This document shows, piece by piece, positions 14,002-35,210 of a DNA stretch of 64,000 nucleotides. This stretch comes from Hyperoplus lanceolatus (lineage: Eukaryota > Chordata > Actinopteri > Uranoscopiformes > Ammodytidae): assembly GCA_026929865.2 (NCBI GenBank), contig CM049400.1:12603501-12667500 (forward strand). The letters run 5' to 3'. How positions within the stretch are numbered: position 1 is the first letter of the stretch; each line of letters begins with the position of its first letter. The translations under genes and the position numbers were made by a program. The notes below the pieces were generated by a model. It worked only from the letters and a program-made list of their open reading frames with translations. It did no database searches and was not told the origin of the DNA.

Positions 14002-16253
14002 TCAGAATTCATTCAACTGTCGAAGACGAAATTGGCTTTCTGTGTGTCTCACCATGTCCCGGAGCGCCACAAAACCAGAGAGAGCCTAAATTATTCAGGA
14101 ATGAAAACATTGAATAAAAATATTTTAGTCAATATAATGATAAGCACCAAATAATAAAATCTAAAAACAACATGCACTGCAGTACGTAGTGTGTGTGTGC
14201 AGTGCTTAGATTGTGAATAGTTTTTTTTTATTTGTTTAAGAAATGTTATCATACCTGTGTGAGTATGAATATTGCGAGCACTATGTGAACACCCCTCTCC
14301 AGGGGCAGAATGAGAATGGCTTCATTGAAGAGCTGAAACAGGATCAGGGGAAACTGCAGCAGGATGCTCAGCAGCCAAAATCCAGCCAACTCCGGGACCT
14401 TCCACAAACACAAACATCACAGAGTTTAAAATCTCCGCTTTGACCTCACTGGAGTTAATGTGTTGATAAATAAATTATCTTAATGTTTGTGTGAGTAATG
14501 CACTACCTTTTCTTGCAGGTTTCCAGCATAACCGAGAAAGAGTCTGATGGCTTCGATCAGGGTCATAAGGATGAGAACAGTGACAAGGATGAACTTGTAG
14601 TAGTCCGGCAGGGCAGGATACTGGTAGAAATGACAGTTACATCAATGCAGTTCAGTGAACTAAATTTAAAATAATGGGATTCACTAAAAGGGCCTTCAGT
14701 GTCATTGAATATTCTTAACTATTTCAAGGTCTGATCCTCCTGACTATTAAAATTAATTAACCAACTGTGGTTCACAATAATTTCTTGCTTGTCTCTAAAG
14801 GTTATTTAAAACACTAGAACCGCCACGGGGTCAATTTGACGAAATATTGAAGCCCCCAACTCTTTGACTTTTCCTAAAATTGTGCTGTGATGCTTTCCCT
14901 ATGGTTAAATAAAGTCACAATTAAACTGGATTAAAAAAAAAACAACACAAGGCATTTATACCTAGAACCGCCACACTGGGTCAATTTGACCCGCACAGGA
15001 AAATGGAATATTTTTGAGCAGGTTGCTGTGCAGTCATTCATAAGCTCTTACAATAAATTAGAGGTGAAGATAAATACCTAACAACATTAAAGTTACTAAG
15101 TGAAATGAGTGATGCCAGTCTGATAGCGAGAGATCAGAACTGAGCGCGGTCTTCCACACACCGCGGCTCGCAGTTCAACTGACAGACAGCTGAATGCTGT
15201 CTGATGTGCCGGACAGAGAGCGTCGGATGGATCCTCCGCCTCAAAACATGTCAACGTGGGGAAAAATGAATGAAAAATCAATTAGAGCTTACCTAAAAAT
15301 AAGTTTGCCATGTTACTGTTTATTGTATTTAGGATTTTAGCTCATTTGGACGCTGTTTTGACATTTCATTACTATAGGACTTGCAATATTATATCTACTT
15401 TCAGATTCATCACTGAGTCGCCACGAAACGTGATTAGTGTTCTTAAAGATATTTCGATTATAAAACAAGAGGTCCAAAACACAGATGATTATTAAACAAA
15501 CTAATTTATGACTTTATATCACACTAGAAATGCACGGGTCAATTTGACCCGCCTGGCGGTTCTAGGTATAAATAGAATGCTGGCGGTTATAGTGTTTAAA
15601 GTCACCCATGTTTACTGGTGAAAATACATATCTTTGTTGTTCAAACATAAATCCACCTTCACAATAAGGCTGAGCCTATGCAAAAAATAAATAAAATAGG
15701 AGCAGCAAGTGTGTGACTATTAGAAATGTCTGTTGTATTTAATTTTTCCGTCCTTCAGCCTATAGACATTTATTTACATCCCCATCTCGGGGACCCTGGC
15801 ATTTCTACAACGTCCAATGACCATTTCATCAGCTCCTATCTCCCTTTCTCTCTCTTTGCCTCACCTTGAGGTGCAGCATTACAGTTTCGCTGATCCACCA
15901 CACGGGGAAGAACCACATGTTAAAGTACAGAGACATCTGGAGGTGGAGACTCGACTGAACCCGCTTGTCTGGAAAAAAAGAGTACAACATTACATACGTC
16001 GATTGGATAAACAAGTTCAATTCATTAACAGCTACATTAACACTGTGCTCGAGTCAAACCGAGCATATACGCTGGTTAACTGCGTTAACAACACAGCTAA
16101 TGTTTCCATAACGTTAGCTAGCTGCTTTCAGAATTTACCGTGTGGCAAAAACGCCTCATTCTCTCTCCTGGGAGGTGGAGTCCGACTATGGTCAAACAAG
16201 ACATTCCGAGAAAAGTCTTCTAAATGTTTCCTGATCGTCTCTGGCAGGTCCAT
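14002..16253 (-). CDS. tmem17: Transmembrane protein 17 (ciliary transition zone)
   Basis: Multipass membrane protein of the ciliary transition-zone (MKS/B9) module, which gates entry of membrane proteins into cilia. Exons in transcript order: 16253-16139, 15968-15865, 14620-14507, 14398-14255, 14085-14002, totalling 561 nt (186 aa); human TMEM17 is about 198 aa. Recognisable blocks are the start MDLPETIRKHLEDFSRNVL, then LQMSLYFNMWFFPVWW (membrane segment 1), PDYYKFILVTVLILMTLIEA and RLFLGYAGNLQEKVPELAGF, then LLSILLQFPLILFQLFNEA. It ends with a short charged tail, FRLRQLNEF. All junctions keep frame. The ATG at 16253 begins the conserved N-terminus; an in-frame upstream ATG on the minus strand would add a non-conserved extension and is not preferred. 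The gene is head-to-head with the arf gene. Intron 2 contains a TTAA-type transposon. Confidence 0.92.
14810..15595. mobile_element. piggyBac-like non-autonomous element with a nested second pair of ends
   Basis: The outer ends are ACACTAGAACCGCCA and, on the right, the complement of ACACTATAACCGCCAGC. Each abuts a TTAA (14806-14809, 15596-15599), the piggyBac target site. A second, inner pair (CCTAGAACCGCCAC at about 14961, GGCGGTTCTAGG at about 15556) flanks a TATAAA-like sequence. Both carry the palindrome GGGTCAATTTGACCC. There is no transposase frame. Confidence 0.7.
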
Positions 16254-16586
16254 CGTGTAAAATGCTCTATGCCAAAGGCAAACATCGCAAGTGAAATGTT
16301 TATAGGTCCATGGGAAAACCACACACCGCCTCTTCTCTTCCTTCCCGTGCAGAGAACGCTGCCGCCGTCTCCTTGGATACCAGAGAAATCCCGCGTTCTG
16401 CTCAAATCTCGCAGGATTGAAAGGTGATGACGTCGTTGATTCCACGTTGGCCCGGACGTGGCATTCGGCTGTCGAGCGCTGTAGAAATCATCAGAAAAAC
16501 CTACCAGTGTAAAATTAACACACGTTGCCTCTGCCGTGGGCTTGTATCAGCACTTCTTTCTTAGATTCAAACATCCTCGGCCAGCT
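16254..16586. promoter_or_regulatory. Bidirectional promoter interval, tmem17 / arf
   Basis: The two start codons face away from each other across 333 bp, and the interval is rich in CpG compared with its surroundings. On the minus strand the tmem17 side carries CCATGGACCTATAAA about 45 bases upstream of its ATG, a sequence that recurs elsewhere in the window. Promoter function is inferred from gene orientation; transcription start sites cannot be read from sequence alone. Confidence 0.6.
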
Positions 16587-21274
<4,688 letters not shown>

Positions 21275-22620
21275 TGAAGGATCGGCCCCGAGAGAAGAGA
21301 GGGAGAGACACTGAACACCACAGGACAAAGAGAGAGAGAAGACACAGACATGTGATCCCCAAACATTTGGTCTTCCAGCACCAATGTTCACAAAAAGGAC
21401 AAAGCTGGTGGACGATATAATCATCTTGGGAAATTTGAATAATTATTTTTTTTTCTTTTATTATCAATACTATAGCTGTATTATCTCTTGATATAGTTTC
21501 CTCCTTTTGTTCCTCAACTATTACATGGCAACATGTTGTAATCACACATTCAGTTGCATGATGAGCAAATGGCCTATTAGGGAAGTTCCATGGAAACAAT
21601 ACATGGGGTTTATGGGAGTTGTATTTCCACTTGACACATTGGCTCCTGTCTAGGCAGCGTTTTCACTAATCAACCACTTTTTAGAATTGTTGGACTTGCG
21701 TGTAGACTTTTGATTGAGCCTAGTTTGGGGGATATGATAATATAACTCAACGGAGGACGACTTGTAGGCTGCCGCATGCCGTTCATCTCCACACCCCTTG
21801 TGGATATTTGACTCCCTTGCAGACCTGACCCTTGCTCTTCACTGCTATGTCCTCATTCTCATGACAACTCATTTCCGTAATGGCCTGTAGCCTCGTAGAA
21901 TGAGATGGATGAGGATTCCTCGATTTCACAGATAGGTTATGTTTGTAGTTTCGAAATCATGGATCCAAAAAGGAACATTGTGCCTTATGGTCCGTCTTCA
22001 CAGAAATCTGAGTAATCCTTTCATAGACTCATTCTCATAAGTCGCGCTCCCTCCTAAGACGCTTTTGAAAGACAAAATAATGCAATAAGACACTTCCTTT
22101 TGTGCCGCAATGTGTGCTGTGGTGCAGCAGAACTGCTTCTTAACTTCACATTCAACCAGGGATCTTAACCTGTTTGAACATCTGTGAATTTGTCATCACT
22201 CCTTTTCATTCCTTATTCTTAATAGCCACCTTTGGGGGGGGGGGGGGGGAAGGATTTAGCTCAAATATGGTTTCTTCTAGCCACTCTTTAATAAATAAAT
22301 AAATAAGAAAAATTTCCCTTAAAGGTGAAAGGAATCCAGGCCAGTGTCAGTGCAACCTGTTAATTGTCACGTTTTTGTTTGTGGTTTTTTGGGCAGCCCT
22401 TGACACAGTTTGTTGTGTGTTATGTCCAAAGGCAAATACTTTGTTCTACTTTTATTATAATTATTTTACCCCTCTTGAAACACAGACACATACCTGCCCA
22501 TCAATTCATTTGTGTATACATTCCAACCTTTGCTTGCAGATGCTGGAGCTGCCACTCCTAAAAAAAAAATGTTAAAAACATTTTACAAAAAGCTCTGAAT
22601 AAAGCCCATGTTTAAAAAAG
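21275..22620 (+). other. arf5 3'UTR with poly(A) signal
   Basis: The stop codon is followed by 1.3 kb without coding signal, ending in AATAAA at 22598-22603. It includes a poly-G run at about 22236. Confidence 0.7.
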
Positions 22621-23953
22621 ATTTTGTTTTGGACTCCACTCATTGATGATGAAAGACTTGACTTGAAGTTTTAATCATTCAAGGTATATTATTAAATACT
22701 TTCTTACTACATTATTCACTGGAGGTCAAATCCGATCACACTTTCCCAATTTTCAACTTTTCTTTCCCAATAACTCTGTGAACTGTGCCTGATAAGAGGA
22801 AGTGTACGAGGTGTTGTGCTATACAAACTCTGTTTAGTACTGTGATGTAAGACTAAAATCTCAGAAGAAATCGAGACAAACCTGTGCTGTCTTTTGTTAA
22901 ACATTATTCTCTTCCGAAACGTCTTACATCTTTATGATGTTACATTGCCCACGCTAAAAGTTAGGTGATCTGCACAGCACATGTTGAAAATAGTACCATG
23001 CTGTTGAACTTTAGTTTGGGGGGAAAAAAACAAAATGGTTACTGTTGTAAATAAGGTGTTGTCTTGTGTGGCTCTCTTAAAGCAGAAAACTAACAAGCAG
23101 ATCTATTAGTACATCTAAAATGACCATCAATGCTACGTTTGAGCAAAGTTTGAGCCTACATGACCTGCACTGCAGTTGACCTTTAAAGTTATTCGATGAT
23201 GCAGAGGACTCTCTTAACACTTGGTCAACACTATTAATATGTATTTGTCTACTTTTGGAATAACATAATTGCTTGCACAAAATTAAATAATGCCTCCTGT
23301 CTCACTCAGTTAGCAGTAACTTACACAATATGGGCCAGGACTAAGATTTAGTTAAATCCCTTTATATGGTAATCATTATTTTAAGGGGAGATGCAATGGC
23401 GGAGGCTTGTAGGTATTATAGTACCCTCATTCCTATCAGTGTCATGCTGTTGCCATTGCTGCGCTGCAGGGGGCGATATGTCCACTGCAGCAGACGTGAT
23501 CTGCAACAAATAGGCAATAGTTTTCTGTCATGATTGGAAAATTAAAAACAGTGGTAAAACACATTTTAAGCCAAGTTTTCAAATAAGTTAATTAAGTGCC
23601 TTAATTCCACTTATCCATAATGCATTTTAATCTGTTAAGGTAGTTGGTAAGTGGTGAAGGGAGACAGTACATTGGACAATGATATGTGAACAACATTATT
23701 TTGTTCTACTTACAGTGGGTGCCAATCCTATCGGTCGGTGCTATAGATCAACAATTCATATTTTGTTCTGCATCAAAATCTCAGTAAAATCATGTAGGAA
23801 TTGTAAGCTGTTGCTAGGTAATTAGGACCTTCATACAACGTTTTTATAGGTGACGGTATAAGCATTATATAATAGGCTTGATGTGTGAATGTCTGTTCTA
23901 ATTTGTTTATGATAGCTAATCAGGCTTAGTGGAGCTAGGTCAGCACACAGTTA

Positions 23954-23997
<44 letters not shown>

Positions 23998-24329
23998 CAT
24001 CCATAAGCAGCAACGTGGGTCAGCATAGGGAAGCACATATGTTCTTCTGATTTCAGCACCTTTTTCTTCTTTTTCCTGCACTCTTGAACTCAAATTTAAT
24101 TAAATGGGATTTCCATCTTTTCTCTCCAACATAATCACAAAGGTATGTTTTAAATTGTATTGTATAATATATTGTCTCTTGTATACAATTTTAATCATTT
24201 CAATTGTCAAATCATATATTGTGTTGTGGATCTTTTGCGATGCCGTATTTGGCTTACTTTCCTTTGAATATAGAAAAGACACTCCTGCAGCAGAAGCTAA
24301 CTCAACTCAATTAAAGGTGCTCTGAGGAA
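22621..24329. other. Intergenic, arf5 to ptpdc1
   Basis: AT-rich, no convincing exon on either strand. Contains a (GT)n run at about 23954-23990. An upstream non-coding exon of ptpdc1 could be here but I cannot identify one. Confidence 0.5.
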
Positions 24330-24612
24330 CCTACAGTTTGTGTTCATTCTTGCACCCCCTTTGGACAAAAGCGGTAGTGTTTTTACTACGCCAGCCGTTG
24401 TTCCTGGGAGAGCGTACCCATCAAAAGGCATTAAGAAAAAATATATAAAAATAGCATTATTTGCACTGATGGTCTCGTTTGCTGTTACATGTCAAATGTG
24501 ATCATCAGAGGAAAAAATTAAACGGTTTCAGAAATATTTGAAGTTCCTCTTAGTACCTTTAAATAATTCTAACGACACACACAGCATGTCAGGAGCTCAC
24601 ATACAAAGTCTT
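24330..24612 (+). repeat. Interspersed repeat abutting ptpdc1 exon 1
   Basis: Contains CCCCTTTGGACAAAAGCGGT, also seen at 8759 inside the agbl2 hAT. From about 24455 onward (GCACTGATGGTCTCGTTTGC ... GTCAGGAGCTCACATACAAA) it matches a second copy at 26735-26860 and 27093-27122 within ptpdc1, where it is interrupted by another repeat. Confidence 0.75.
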
Positions 24613-24616
24613 CCAC

Positions 24617-27600
24617 ATGTACAGTGTTGCAGCCAAGGCAGAGCTCGGGGTTCTCCCCTCGTTTAGGATGATGCCCACCTTGACCCCCCACATACCAGTA
24701 CCACAGCCTTCATACTCCCAGGCTAGAGAGAACCTGGTGAAGGCTATCCCACCCCAGCTCCTCTGTCTGCTGGCCTGTGGGGGACTAGACTGTCGCTATG
24801 AAGGACCAAAGTGCTGGAAATTAAATGAGCAGGTCATCCGAGGCCTTTTCTCCTCCTGGTGAGACTATGTGACAGCAGTCTCATTCATGTTGCTGTGTTA
24901 TCTTCTCTAAACAGTAAGTGGTGGTTTACTGATTATGAACTTCTTGCTAACGCAGGGTGACGGATGATATTATTGCCACGACACGACCGTCCAATCATCT
25001 AATTAAAAAGTACGACATCATTGAACAATTTCAGAGGTAATCCGTATTCATTGCTATTCCAGCGATGTTTGTATTGTTCTGCTGCGTGTCTGTCGAGTAA
25101 GTGGATATGCATGATACATGAGCAGTTGTAGGGATTAACAGTCTTCTTAAAAGGTGTGAACATGAGTGCCCCGTATTGTATGTGACCCTTCTGTTATTGT
25201 ACTATAATTGGGTAAAATGACAATAAGACATCTGACAGAATTGCTTTTTAATTACACCTCCCGCTTCCTCAAATTGAGGACACATTATTGCTTCATTATC
25301 ATGAGAAATTTTACTTTTAGTACAGAAACAAAGCATTACTGTTGTCACAGCCCGGCTCAAGGAAATGACAAAGAGGAGACCACAAATGACTTTAAGCTTA
25401 ACAATAATAGTTTATTTAACCAAAGTTAAGTAAAGCAATTAATGTGGTGAATGTAAGTCAGTAATAAGTAATGTCTGTGTGCATGCAGAGAATGTGGTGC
25501 ATGTGCAACAGACCACTACTAACCCAAAACCTAAACAAACTATACGTCGAGGGGGGGAGAGAGCAAGTGGCTGACTCCTACAGCTTAAATAGCTGAGGAG
25601 CTCAGACAACATGGGTGTTGGACATTACACTGATCACTTCCTGGAAGCCTGCCAATCAGCAAGTGCCTGAGGGCTGTCACACCCCCCTCCATAAGAACAG
25701 GGTTCACCACGTAACCTGCAACACAACAAATGTTACATAGGTGGAACCAGATGATCATTTGTCAACTGTTGTCTTTGTACATTTCTAACTTTTTTCTAAA
25801 GGTTGAACATTAGATCGATCATCAACATGCAGTTCCCAGGAGAACATGCTCACTGTGGACCGCCGCTGGATCCTGAAAGTGGATTCACATACTCTCCACA
25901 GATCTTCATGGACAATGACAGTGAGATCTCGATACAGTAAAAACACAACAGTGAAACTACAATTATTGGACATTTGACCGGGGAGCAACTGATTATAAGT
26001 TAAATTATATATACTGTTTACTGAGTTCCTATAATATAAAGTAGCCTAAAACACACATAATTCCATGAATGTCTATCATGTTCCTAAAAGCATTCCCACG
26101 TGCACAAATTTGTATATTTGCAGTTTACTTTTACAACTTTGGGGTGCCAGATTTCGGAGTGTCCTCTCTCGTGACTATAATTGGCAGTGTGAAGGTTTTG
26201 GCTTTTGCAGTGAGGGAAGGAAGAGTGGTTGTGCACTGCCATGCAGGCCTGGGTAGGACAGGTAGGAATCAACATACATACTGTATCTACTGTTAATAGC
26301 TAGTCAGGTTGTGCATGTGTGACGCTCTCATGTGTATTCATGGTGTTTGTCTATGTTTCTCTGATGCGTTCTTGCTGCTCAACAGGTGTCCTGATAGCCT
26401 GTTACTTGATCTACACCCTGCGCATCAGTCCCAGCGAAGCTGTGCACTTTGTGCGGACTAAAAGGCCTTGCTCTATTCAAACCCGGGCACAGATCAGCCA
26501 GGTGTTTGATTTTGCTCGCCTGCTTAGTACACAGCTGATCCAATACCCTGACATGAGCCTGCGGCATGGAGCCCCTTTCACCCTGCAGCACTACCTAAAC
26601 CGACAGGCACTACTTCTGCATGGCCAGGAGGCACGCAACCTGAGACATACACCCAAGGTCTGGACTATATAATTATACTATACTAATCCTGTGTCCATGA
26701 ACATACCTTACTTTGTATTCCTGACTAAATAGCATTCTTTGCACTGATGGTCTTGTTTGCTGTGACATGTCATTTATGATCTTCAGAGGAAAAATTAAAC
26801 TGTTACAGAAATATTTATAAGTTCCTCTAAGCACCTTCAAGTAATTCTAACGAGACAACCCGGCCACCTGTGTCATGGTTGTTGTGTCCTTGGGCAAGAC
26901 ACTTCACCCACCTTCACCGTGAATGTGTATGATTGAGGTGGTGGTCGGAGGGGCCGATGGCGTGGAATGGCAGCCTCACTTCTGTCAGTCTGCCCCAGTG
27001 CAGCTGTGGCTACTCTCGTAGTTTACCACCACCGGTGTGAATGAATGGAACCTGGAACCCTGAAAAGCGCTATATAAATCCAATCCATTACACACAGCTT
27101 GTCAGGAGCTCACATACAAAGTACAGGGAACCTCAGACATAGGCTACAGTCAAGGTCTGGACTATATCATTATACTATACTTATCCTGTGTCCATGAACA
27201 TACAGTACTTTGTATTCCTGCCTGTTTTCTGTCCATCTCTTGACAACCTCTTTAGGTGGTGTACCTCCTGTGTGTGCGTCTCTCCTGCTTGGCACTGGGC
27301 CTCTCTGCTCCACCAGGGGTCCAGGCAGAAGTGCAGAAGAGGACAGCACTGAGGTCCCTGGGCAGGACTGTGAGGGACACCCTGCTGGACAATCACAAAC
27401 AGTCCCTGCCCTTATTGAGGGATTGTCCTAAGGGCTCATTGGTGGGCTCAGGTTGGCTTTCCTCCTGGGACGAGCCCCTTGGATTCCTGGAGAGGAAGAG
27501 AGAAGTGCTGTTGGACAAACGCAGCTACAGCGAATCAGACCTCAGCAAGATCACAGTTAATGAGGTCCAATTTCACATTATTCATTCAGAATCACTGTTA

Positions 27601-29066
27601 CGGCTGCTGTCCTTAACCTAGAGTGCTGCGCGTAACGATCACATACAATTTTTTGAATGTCTTCTCACTGTGTTGTGCTGTCAGGATCTGGTGTTAAATC
27701 CATACTGCACCCCCGCACTTGGAAATGAGAGACACTGGTTTGTACAGGGTCTGATAGGACCTGATCTGAGGCCAGTTTGTCCAATCCCTGCATCCGTTTC
27801 TCCAGGCCACCACAACAACAAAAAGGAATCTCATACTGTCAACAAAAACTGTAAAAAGAGGAAGTGCACAGCTAAAGAGGCCCTGACCAAGTACAGCTCC
27901 AACACTGAGGTACCTGTGATTATTTCTGTAAAAACAAAACATCTGCTGATGAGGAAAGCTTTGATATGATTGCTTTAAAACATTCTGATCTCTCTGTTAC
28001 ATAAAGTTGTGCAGAAATCCACATAATCTAGTTCCAACCTCAGTCGCCTGGGCTGTTGCCAAGGCAATGGCAGACCCCGATCCTCCGGGAGAAAGCATTC
28101 TAAAAAGATCGGCCCTGCTCCAGGTGAAAGACACTGGAGCACACCTGGTTTTAAATCACAAAAACATCCATTTGATTCTGAGCTGTAAAGCCACTTAATG
28201 AGAACTGTCACTCACCTTTTTTCGACTAGGAGGAACTGAACAGTAGCGACTGTGGCTGGGCTCTTCTTGTTACAGAGTCAGATCCTCGTGTTCTCTGCTG
28301 TCTGTTGTGGACCTGGCTGGACAAGTTAAGGGTCAGTGGCATCAAACATGAAGAAATAATATTGCCAGTAGGCCTATTCACATTTTGTCCTGAGGCTGTG
28401 AGGAGTAAAATATATACACATGCTTCCCATAATTGTGGTAAACATCTTTCTCATAGGCCTTATCTTTTTTCCCTCTAACCTCACCCAGGAGCCTGTTCTG
28501 AGTGCAGAGGATGTGGACAGGTTGAGTTGTGGAGCAAACAACAGCATGCCTCTTGGTGCGTTAAGGAAGGTAAGGACACTTCTGTATGAAAAGCCATCGT
28601 TGACTCTTTAAATAATTCCTCTTAGGTTCAGAGTGTGCATAGTTTTCCTATTTGGCAAAGTTTTACAAAGTTATTTTTCTTCTTACATTGTTACAGCCAC
28701 AGAGACACACCATCTGTTGTCTCCTGAGCTGTGTGAGTACAGTGACCAGCCTGTGTCCACACAGGGAAGAGGCAGTGCTTCAACAACTCGTGCGGACTCT
28801 CACAAGGGTACGAAAAATATGAAATCATAGCATTTTAAAGTGTGTGGGTTTGTGTGCTGTGAGTAACCCTTCTACATGGGTGTGTATAGTTATTTTCAAT
28901 ATTTTTTTGTTCTTCTTACAATGGCCAGCATCCCCAAGAGGCAAGTGAAAGCCTTGTACATTTGATGAAGGTCCTGAAGGAAAGTTTGATAGATACCCAT
29001 CCGCATCTATCCCCAGAAGGGCTTGCAGCATCAATTCTACACTTTGAAGAGCAGAGTACACTTTGA
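24617..29066 (+). CDS. ptpdc1: Protein tyrosine phosphatase domain-containing 1
   Basis: Dual-specificity-type phosphatase; in human cells it associates with centrosomes and its loss affects cilium length and cytokinesis. Exons 24617-24858, 24956-25036, 25802-25920, 26124-26261, 26386-26657, 27256-27564, 27685-27909, 28007-28123, 28230-28331, 28489-28569, 28697-28807 and 28929-29066 give 1935 nt (644 aa); human PTPDC1 is about 754. Blocks: CLLACGGLDCRYE, WVTDDIIATTRPSN, INMQFPGEHAHCG, VYFYNFGVPDFGVSSL, active site HCHAGLGRTG (Cys codon near 26237, split by intron 4) and RTKRPCSIQTR. A diverged middle (exons 6-7) follows, then the conserved tail EELNSSDCGWALLVTESDPR and REPVLSAEDVDRL. The start at 24617 gives a good N-terminus, but upstream exons are possible. 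The acceptor of exon 8 (28007) is the only one nearby that keeps frame. Confidence 0.9.
25335..25690. repeat. Possible solo LTR or short mobile element in ptpdc1 intron 2
   Basis: Bounded by TGTCACAGCCC and GGGCTGTCACA (TG...CA ends, near-inverted). Internally it has an AT-rich block, and C-rich sequence follows on the right. No coding capacity and no clear target duplication. Confidence 0.35.
26654..27220 (+). repeat. 70-bp direct duplication flanking repeat insertions, ptpdc1 intron 5
   Basis: A roughly 70-bp sequence starting CAAGGTCTGGACTATAT occurs at 26654-26723 and again at 27151-27220 with few differences. The first copy contains the exon 5 splice donor (AAG|GTCTGG), so the second carries a duplicate donor. 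Between them lies the second copy of the 24.4-kb repeat, itself split by a SINE-like insert. Confidence 0.8.
26857..27093. repeat. Teleost SINE-like repeat
   Basis: Contains TTGGGCAAGACACTTCACCC and ends AAAAGCGCTATATAAATCC, a signature seen in widespread fish short repeats. It splits a copy of the repeat also present at 24.4 kb, so it is the younger insertion. Confidence 0.6.
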
Positions 29067-29818
29067 AGAGTCGGCATGGAAACAAAAACTAACTAAGAAG
29101 TCTTTATTTCAAAAGTTGAAGCCTTTTTTAGCCTGTGCACATGATTGTGGGGAAAATAAATATACCTTTTTGGCAGAAGACCTTTTGGGAAATGTCCTCT
29201 GTGTAAAAAGTCAGATTTTTGTGGGCCCTATGGCAACATATGGCTGCTGGAGTCTGCTACTTGATTTTCCCTCTTGCTGTGATCGCCCGACTATATCTGC
29301 CCCTTTACAAAACTAAATCACTGCATGTAGATTAAACACTGCCTGACTCTATTTTTCGAGAAACTGTAATAAGTAGTGTGATTTTCCCACTCTTCTCTCT
29401 GCCTTATAAGCTCAAAAACTTTTCTATCTTACACTAAAATGTAACAGTCACATAAAAAAGGGACAATAAGATGATTGAGGAGATATTTTTGTATTTACAT
29501 CTCTAACAATTTAAAATATCTATTTAAAATATACAGTATATAATGTTTATCTATTTACAAAGTCAGTCTTGTGTGTGTGCGTATATATGCATAGGTTGTG
29601 TGCTGAAACATTGGTTGAAAATAAGGTCCATAGATATTCACACTAATTGTGTATGTATATATTTTTTTTAATGTGTATTTTCAATAGAATGTCAGATACA
29701 GTACTTTAGTATCAACAGATTACACAGTGTGTCCACAGTATGTCTCAGCCTTTCATACCTAATAAATAATTTACACCATCTGCATACTGTCTTTTATTTT
29801 TTCCCATTTTGGTAATCC

Positions 29819-29908
<90 letters not shown>

Positions 29909-31390
29909 TCATACATGGCACACATTAAGCATGGCTGCCAAAGAGCCATCTCCATGGCAACGTTGTCATAGTGAAGTTGACAAGTACTAAACAATCTGTG
30001 TTTGGATTCAGTGCACATGCTGAGTTCCGGGGAAAAACCCTGAGGAAAACTTTACATAGGACCAAGATCTTCATCAGGTAAAATCATTTATCTCATTATC
30101 TTAATTCAGTAACTGAACCAAACAAAAGCAGTCACTGATTACATAAGTTTGTATGCATAAGTGGTAGACATCTACTGTTTTTTCTGACAGGCTTCTCTGC
30201 GTGTAGGCTACATGTGTTCTCTGTTTTTGGTGTAGCTTTACCTGGGATAATAATAATACAATAAAATGGAAAATATAGTAGACCTTTCATATATGTACGT
30301 TAGTAAATTGTGTACCCACCGCATTAGGTTACCTAAGTAAGTGACTGTGAGCTACTGGTAGTTTTCACTGTTGTGTAATTTAAAGAGGTTGCTACTAGTG
30401 GGGTAATTTAGCCAGTAAAATAGTTGATGATTCACTAGCCTGCTGCTTTATTTTACTAAATGACATGCCAAGTGCTCTCTCTCACAAGTGTAGGAAATCA
30501 ACCGAAAAACGGAATATGATAAAATATTACTAAAAGTAAAATAATATTTTAAATGTGTTTCTATTTTATTGTTTTTTTAATATACTGAATATTTATTTCA
30601 GACAACTATAAATTGTCATGTGAAAGTGACTACATGAACCTAAACTACAAATGTAAGGCCAATAAATAAGCAATAAAATACTAATAATCTGTTATACCAT
30701 GGATTTTTTTTTTTAATGTATTCCCAATTATTTATAATTGTAACTCTATGAAGTACTTTTTTATGTCCCTGCCAGAGTTAGTTTGGTTTTACCACAACTT
30801 TCTAAAATAACTCTCTGTAAAAATGTAGCTTCACATCTCAAATAAACACAGACTGTAGATTATTATCATTCAAAAATAACTACTGTGATTGGTTGGCAAT
30901 ATTGCAGTTCTTGATGACATCACACTGAGTAGCAGTTGAGAATAGTGCAGAATGTTAAAATTGTTCACCTCGAACAAAAAGTTGGTAATATCAACCCCAG
31001 TATACCCTAAGGCTTTAACATCACATACATAGCAAAATACATCACACATATTTCCCATAGTAACTGCTTTTTGATAAGAGTCCCGGGTAATTTTTTTGCA
31101 CGGAATCCAGGAATATTTACCAAGTTCAGAAATACCAGGCAGAGCTGTTAGCTATTGCAATGAGAGCTACAGCTGCAATTTAAAATATATGTTTGTCAAG
31201 ACGTCCCGCTGATTATTTCATTATGTGCTTACCGATATTCATGTGTGTCTGTTTAACTTGAGTGCCATTTTCATGCCACAAACTTTTTTCCCCTCCCAAA
31301 AGCACTGGCGAGTTTAAGAGACACCAAACTAGTCCATTTTTATTTTCCTTCATAACTTACTCAAAATCAATCTCTCTCTCTTTCAGGGGA
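29067..31390. other. ptpdc1 3'UTR and ptpdc1-odf3b intergenic region
   Basis: Candidate poly(A) signal AATAAA at about 29760. A (CA)n microsatellite fills 29821-29907. The rest is AT-rich with no supported exon. Promoter elements for odf3b are presumably before 31390 but none is distinctive. Confidence 0.5.

Positions 31391-35210
<3,820 letters not shown>

Noticed and set aside
14960-15560. Repeated GGGTCAATTTGACC palindromes considered as a CRISPR-like array
   Set aside because: Only a few copies at the ends of a TTAA-type transposon, in a eukaryotic genome; no spacer array.
16254-16445. In-frame upstream extension of tmem17 on the minus strand
   Set aside because: It would add 64 residues without similarity to TMEM17 proteins; the downstream ATG starts the conserved N-terminus.
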